From: Clarireedia homoeocarpa
Taxonomy: Eukaryota > Ascomycota > Leotiomycetes > Helotiales > Rutstroemiaceae
Assembly: GCA_001465935.1 (NCBI GenBank)
Contig: LNKV01000040.1
Span: 310,001-374,000 of the forward strand
Reading direction: 5' to 3'
DNA: 64,000 nt
The first letter of the stretch is position 1. The number at the start of each line of letters is the position of its first letter. Shown one piece after another: positions 58,641 to 64,000 of this stretch. The translations under genes and the position numbers were made by a program. Under the pieces are notes generated by a model. The model ran no database searches, was not told the origin of the DNA, and saw only the letters and a list, made by a program, of their open reading frames with translations.

Positions 58641-61600
58641 GCGTGAATGGATGCATGCGCGGACGGCTGTTCGGTTCGCATTTCATGTTTATTCTCCCAT
58701 TCTTTTCTCATTCCTTCTTCCTTCCTCTGTCTTATTACGTGCAAAATTACAGAAGAGTGGCACATATATGGGCCATATATACCCAGGCACATATATGGGC
58801 CATATATACCTAGGTAGGCACAGTGCGATCAGGAATGGGATTGTAGATATGTTTATTAGTCATTACATATTCACGCTCTCTCCTCCCCTACCTGTGCCCA
58901 CACGAGACCAGCAGAATTCGGGAGCATATGATAGCTAGTGTCGATATAAAGCTAGTTACTGCAAGTAGAAAAGTAGCATTTAGGACAAGTACTCCCTCCG
59001 TACTGTGTAAAGCTGGGGATATTGCTTTTGCTGCGCCGATACATGTGCTGCGAGGTACGAGATATACAGGGGGGAGGGCGAAGGAGGGAGCTCTGGAAAT
59101 GGAAATCTACCTCCAGTAGCTCATCCACCTGGTAGGGCACATGGGAGCTGTTGGATTTCGGATTTATTTCCTACCTCTCGTCCCTCGCGTCCTTACCTGA
59201 GTGGACGGAATTGAGGTGGTATGAGATCAAGGCGAGGTTGCCAGGTTGCCCGGTTGCCAGGTTGCCAGGTTACCAGGTTACCCGGCTCGTTACATCTCCT
59301 CCACAAAGGTTAGCTTTATTGGCGAGCTATACAGTCGAGACAGTCAGTATTCACTTCTCTTGCCGGCCCAAATTGTTGGCTGTCAGCAGCAAGCATACAG
59401 ACGTACCTTTAGAAGCATTGAAGCAAGATTTGGAGGGTGTGGACCACCGGTTTCTTCATCGCAACGGATCTTAGCTTGTGGAGGGAAGATCGAGGTAGCG
59501 AATACAATAGTATCAACCCTAGTCTTTGTTTGAAGTCACTTGTGGCGCATCAAACTCGAGTGCCCTTTGCTACTTGACGTTACCGCAGTTCGGTCTGATT
59601 TGTCTGATTTGTCTGATTTGTCTGATTCTCTCTCTGCCTTTGGTCCTTTGTGAATGAAAGGGCTCGAGCTTTTTCCAGCTCTTTGTGCGTCGAAGCTGCC
59701 CACCCTCATCACTCGACTAGCGAGAAGGTCAGCCATTATAACTCACCTGGGTCTAGCTGAGTGGATGGTGCTTAGTACAAAGCACACAGCACAGCGCTGG
59801 GCTGCAAACGCTTACTTAGCATACTTACTTTGTATTATTAACCCGTTCCTTTTCGATTTTAACAGCATAAGAGAGAGCATGGAATCTGATTAGTCGAGCT
59901 TCTGAAAGTGGAAAGATAAAAGGCTATTTCATACACAGGCTCGACAGGCGAACCAAGCAAATATCCCTGTGTACCATACCGTCCATACCGTCCATACCGT
60001 CCCTTTTTCTCTAATCTTCGGGACTTTAGATTGACATGGGTTTGAATGGTAAAGAGGCTTAGAGAGGGCTGAAAAGACCAGAGGATGATCAAATCAAAGA
60101 AGACTTCAATATGCTGTGTGTGACGCCATCGAGTTTCTCGAATAACCGAACCTTTCTTCAGGGTGGAATGTGGAAGTACAAAAGCACTTTGTATCGTTGC
60201 ACTTTGTGCTGTCTGCTTTATTGGCTGACGAAGCCTTTACTCTTCGCTCTTCAGTTTGAGCATGCCCAATCATGTGCATGTGAAGCTACAGGAGGGAGGA
60301 GAAAGGGGCTATAACGATCTACTCGGTTATACTCGTATACCTACCTAGTATCAGCCTTCCCTTTCAAAATACGGTGGACTTGGAGATATGGTCGATCTAG
60401 ATGAGAGTTCTAAGTGGGAACGTGGCGCAAGATAGCTTACAAGGAACTTACTCAAAACCAAAAGAGACAAAGAAGAGCGAAGCGAAGGAGTCAGATAGAC
60501 TGGTCAGTGCCAATATCCGGGGTCTCTTCGCAAAAGAAACAATTTCCGATTGTAGAGTGCAGTAGTTACTTTTGAAGCACAGAACAATTCCTACCTTTTC
60601 CAGCCCAATCATTATCAAGTAGGAGATACATCCACATGTTCTCTCTTTACTATAGGAACAAGGGATCTCAACCGGATCGGATATCAATTCTGTCATTTTT
60701 CCTCAGACAATATCTGATAGAAAGTGCTGCAAGTATCCTCAACATACTCAACATATTAGTTTGACAATTAACGTACGCACCTCGTACAAAAGCGCAAGTG
60801 CAGATATCCCCCATGAGGTAATGATGACGCCGAACCTGGTCTATTTCTTCTCGTTCGCCAGATCAGCAAATGAAAGTGGTTGGCAGACAGATTTCTCCGA
60901 GGACGGCACCTAGTCTCGAGTAGTTACTTATGTAGAAGGTACTTCGTACTGAGCACTTGGCCAAAAAGACCCATCATATCAACCAGACTACTTACTGCCT
61001 ATACAAGTATAAGAGTATTATGAGGCACAATGACATGGAATTCACCATGCAATCATTCGCCGAATCCAATGCCGCGAATCACAAATCCTTTCCCCCCATT
61101 GCTTATGCCATCTATACAAGGCAAGATGCTATTGGCAGATTAGTTTTATACTTCATGATGCAGCATGGCTTATCCACCATGTCTACTTGTAGTTCTGCAT
61201 AAAAATGTACCGAGCACAACCTCCACACTCCACACTCCCTTGCATTTTATTTGCTTTTCGCTCTTACCAGGTCCCTCTCCCATTCGACAGTGAAAAAAAA
61301 CCTTCATAAGTAATATCAAAGCTATCCCGATCGACTTTTCGTATGTACAGTACTATGTGCCCGATGCAACATATATCAGACATTAATCTATAGTTTTTCG
61401 CAGGCCTTTGCATCACCATGAGAATCTGGAGTACAGGAGGCAACTCTTACCGTACATGCACCTTGATGTGACGCCTTGCTGCAAGTAATATCCTCAACTC
61501 CTCATTGGATCAAGCGCGGCCCAGGAAGACAAAAGATAATATACCTCGCAGGTCAAGTACCTGAAGATCAACATCACATATCATACTGTCCCACGATGAC

Positions 61601-64000
61601 TGCAGTGGAATATCGGGTTTGGCCTGATATTTCACTCCTATTTTGATACCCCTCTTCTGGTTACAGTGCGGCTTCCTTCTGCCAATTCTAGTTCAAAATT
61701 CTCCGAGTAAAGGACCAGTACTCCATACAGTACGGAACTTTGAATACCCAGATCGACGCGTCATGATAGCTCACCGAGAGTCATGCAAGTATCTACGGCC
61801 GGGCATTGCTACTTGCCATAGTCCTCCAATCAATCATCCTCATCCTTCGAGCATAAGGTTTGGACTGCGTATAGCAGACTGACATCATCTCCTCTTTTTC
61901 CCACGCCAATTTGGCGTCCTCCTTTTTCTAGGACGATGTACAGAATCATTAGGAGGATCCGCCCTGCATTAGAGCTCAGGCGCAGGACGACCATCACATC
62001 CATCTCCTTGCGTTGATTCACTACATTTGTTTCGTTCAACCGCAATGCCTAGATATCTCCGCACATTTATCTACCTTGGTACAAGCTGAAGAGCCAATCG
62101 ACAAGATGGAAAATATAAGCAAACAAGCAAGGATCCCTTGCCCATCAGCCATGAGTAGCACAAGATACCTAAAGACAGGGGACGAATGGTTACTTGCATA
62201 TATGGGATCATGAGGTGAAGGCGAAACAACCTCAAATTTTGATATCGCCACCACTATCATCGCCGTTTTCATATGATTTATATCAATTCTTTGTATACCA
62301 CGTACTCATATGGCTATGCACCAGACCAAAGTGGACTGATCCAGTCGGGAGCTGCCGCAAATGGAACTGTTGCATATGGTTACCATGCTACCGCTGCAAT
62401 TCACCTACCATATATGGAATATTTTCCCTCGTGATTGGGTCCAACTGTTGGCCCAAAGTCGGCTTCAAGCATGTCGGGTCGGCTAGGCGAACTTCCCTTC
62501 TACCTACACAGTCAAATGTCAATCTGAGTTATAATCATATCACTGCTCGCCACCTGTTCAATCCAAGGATGATCTGAACTTGGCTCGCATCTTCGATGAA
62601 TCTATCGGGAATTAAACATGAAGTTGCACGTCACATCCGCCGGCCGGCACTGTCAGTCTGTTTGCTTCGTCCTCTTCGAACTTCTACCACCAGAAATATA
62701 TTCCTAGGCTCCTTGCTTTTCCGTGTGCTTGTGGCGACATGAAAGCCACCAGCATATGATAACTCCTATTCTTCCTGTCGAAGAATTCAAACTGTCAACT
62801 TTGAAGGCAAGCATGCAACTGCTCTATGACAGTATCAAAGTTTTTCTTCCGATCTATCTCATTTTCCCCTCCTATCTCGAGCTAAATCCAAGTAATTTAT
62901 ACAACACTCGCGCGAGCACGCAGTCTGTCGGCTCAATGATAGCCAAACAAGTAGCATCACCCCTCAAACCAATCGTCATCACATATACAAAGCATCTTCC
63001 TTCTAGTTAGCTACATGATCCTCTACCCAGCTTCCGGATGCATACCTCCTCTCAGTGGCAGCGACTGAAAGAGGTACAAGTATTCTGCAAAAATGACGAA
63101 GATAACGAGAATGTAGAGCCTCGCGTGTCTGTTGTAAAATTTCCACTCTGGCAGGGTGGGCAGTAGACCTCATAAAAAAAACGAAAACGCTGAACCATAG
63201 ATTTTCTCCTCCGTGTTTAACTACCCCTAATTCCAGTCCGTCGCTCGCAGCTTATGGTTTCCCCTTCTCATCTCCCATATCTTGAGAGCCTAAAACTGAG
63301 CAACGAATGCTGTCAAACTGCAGCACTTTAGCTGTAAAGGAAATCCATGCATCACACTGCTTCCAACCTAAACAAACTGCATTCATTGCCACTCTCTTCT
63401 CCCATCTTCACCCCTCGATTCATCCATCCCCACCTTTTAAGTTATCATCCCACCTCATCCCTTCTCCTCCTCCGTCCCCCTCTCTTTTCCCCACCACCGT
63501 CTTCTCTCTCTCCAGCCAGCCGCCATGGACTAACTAGCTCATCGACGCAACCCCATCCCCATCCCCATCCCCATCCCCATCCCCATCCACAGCCATAACA
63601 CCGAGTCCCTTTCCCGCCCAACATCGAACCAACTCAACCTTCCCTATACACCTGTGACAATCCATCTGCTCCAGGGAGACAGATAGACATGCATAAAGTT
63701 CTCCGATGCAAAACCTCAGACGTATTGTATTAACCACCTCGAAGACCTACTACACACCTACCCTACAGTACTACCGACTTCTATATATATATATATTATC
63801 ATGACAGCCGTGCTTCAGATGCACGCTCAATACGGCAGTTGTATGTATGTATGTATGTATGTATCAGCAAAGAATTAGGAACCGGACGCAAGAATGACCA
63901 AACTGCCGTATCACAAGAGGAAGTTTCGTGGCCATGGGAGAAGAAGTGTTGGGCGGTGGGTTGGTTTCCTCTTCGTACATGACACAAGAGGGATTTCGAA

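Larger units (their letters stand above)
55547..64000. other. Gene-poor right end with microsatellites
   Basis: About 8.4 kb with no gene that I can support. The first few hundred bases should be the RNA-binding gene's promoter. Simple repeats: A-runs at 55946-55963 and 56501-56554, GGATG repeats at 58525-58640, a duplicated ACATATATGGGCCATATATA segment at 58762-58811, CCAGGTTGCC repeats at 59235-59285, TTGTCTGAT repeats at 59595-59625, CATACCGTC repeats near 59978-60002, CCCCAT repeats at 63552-63590 and TATG repeats near 63841-63863. Frames of 60-140 codons here lack family features. Confidence 0.5.

Noticed and set aside
58424..58938. His/Pro/Ser-rich and Met/Trp/Gly-rich frames of 60-140 codons
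   Set aside because: Produced by the GGATG minisatellite.

Overview
The window looks like nuclear DNA of a filamentous ascomycete (Pezizomycotina). Genes are spaced out on both strands. Most introns are 50-80 nt with GTRNGT-like donors and CTAAC or TGCTAAC branch points. Recognisable products are fungal: UstYa/DUF3328, Kex2-processed repeat protein, 14-3-3, CDC14, NSP1, a DUF5102/Laa2-like protein and an NAM8-like RNA-binding protein. Mobile elements carry CAG/CAA/CGA-to-stop changes of the kind left by RIP. A Leotiomycete such as a Sclerotiniaceae member is my guess, not something the sequence proves.

Left edge (1-7.5 kb): this is the most interesting part. A UstYa-family oxidase gene (minus strand, cut by the window edge) lies beside a secreted precursor of 22 short peptides separated by Lys-Arg, nearly all ending Trp-Ala-Asp. 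UstYa-type enzymes plus Kex2-processed repeat precursors are the hallmark of fungal ribosomal peptide (dikaritin-type RiPP) pathways, so this is a candidate undescribed Trp-based RiPP locus. An unresolved membrane-protein reading frame lies between them. A wax-synthase-like MBOAT acyltransferase and a Myb-domain protein follow.

7.5-17 kb: gene-poor DNA, then a nested mobile region (11068-17060) bounded by 32-bp inverted repeats and a GTA direct repeat. It contains an AT-rich tandem array split by LTR retroelement pieces, a decayed gag, an inactivated SNF2-type helicase gene and a 1.1-kb insertion with a 72-bp inverted duplication.

17.5-35 kb: a zinc-finger-like protein of unknown function whose 3' end shows an apparent one-base deletion, an unresolved gene relic, a cytochrome P450, CDC14 phosphatase, the KEOPS subunit Pcc1, and a bHLH regulator of the Pho4/NUC-1 type.

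35-64 kb: about 7 kb with no convincing gene, then housekeeping genes: 14-3-3, mitochondrial ATPase inhibitor, nucleoporin NSP1, a DUF5102/Laa2-like protein and a three-RRM NAM8/Csx1-like protein. The last 8.4 kb holds microsatellites and no gene I can support. Exon limits were read by eye from splice signals and reading phase, not from transcripts.
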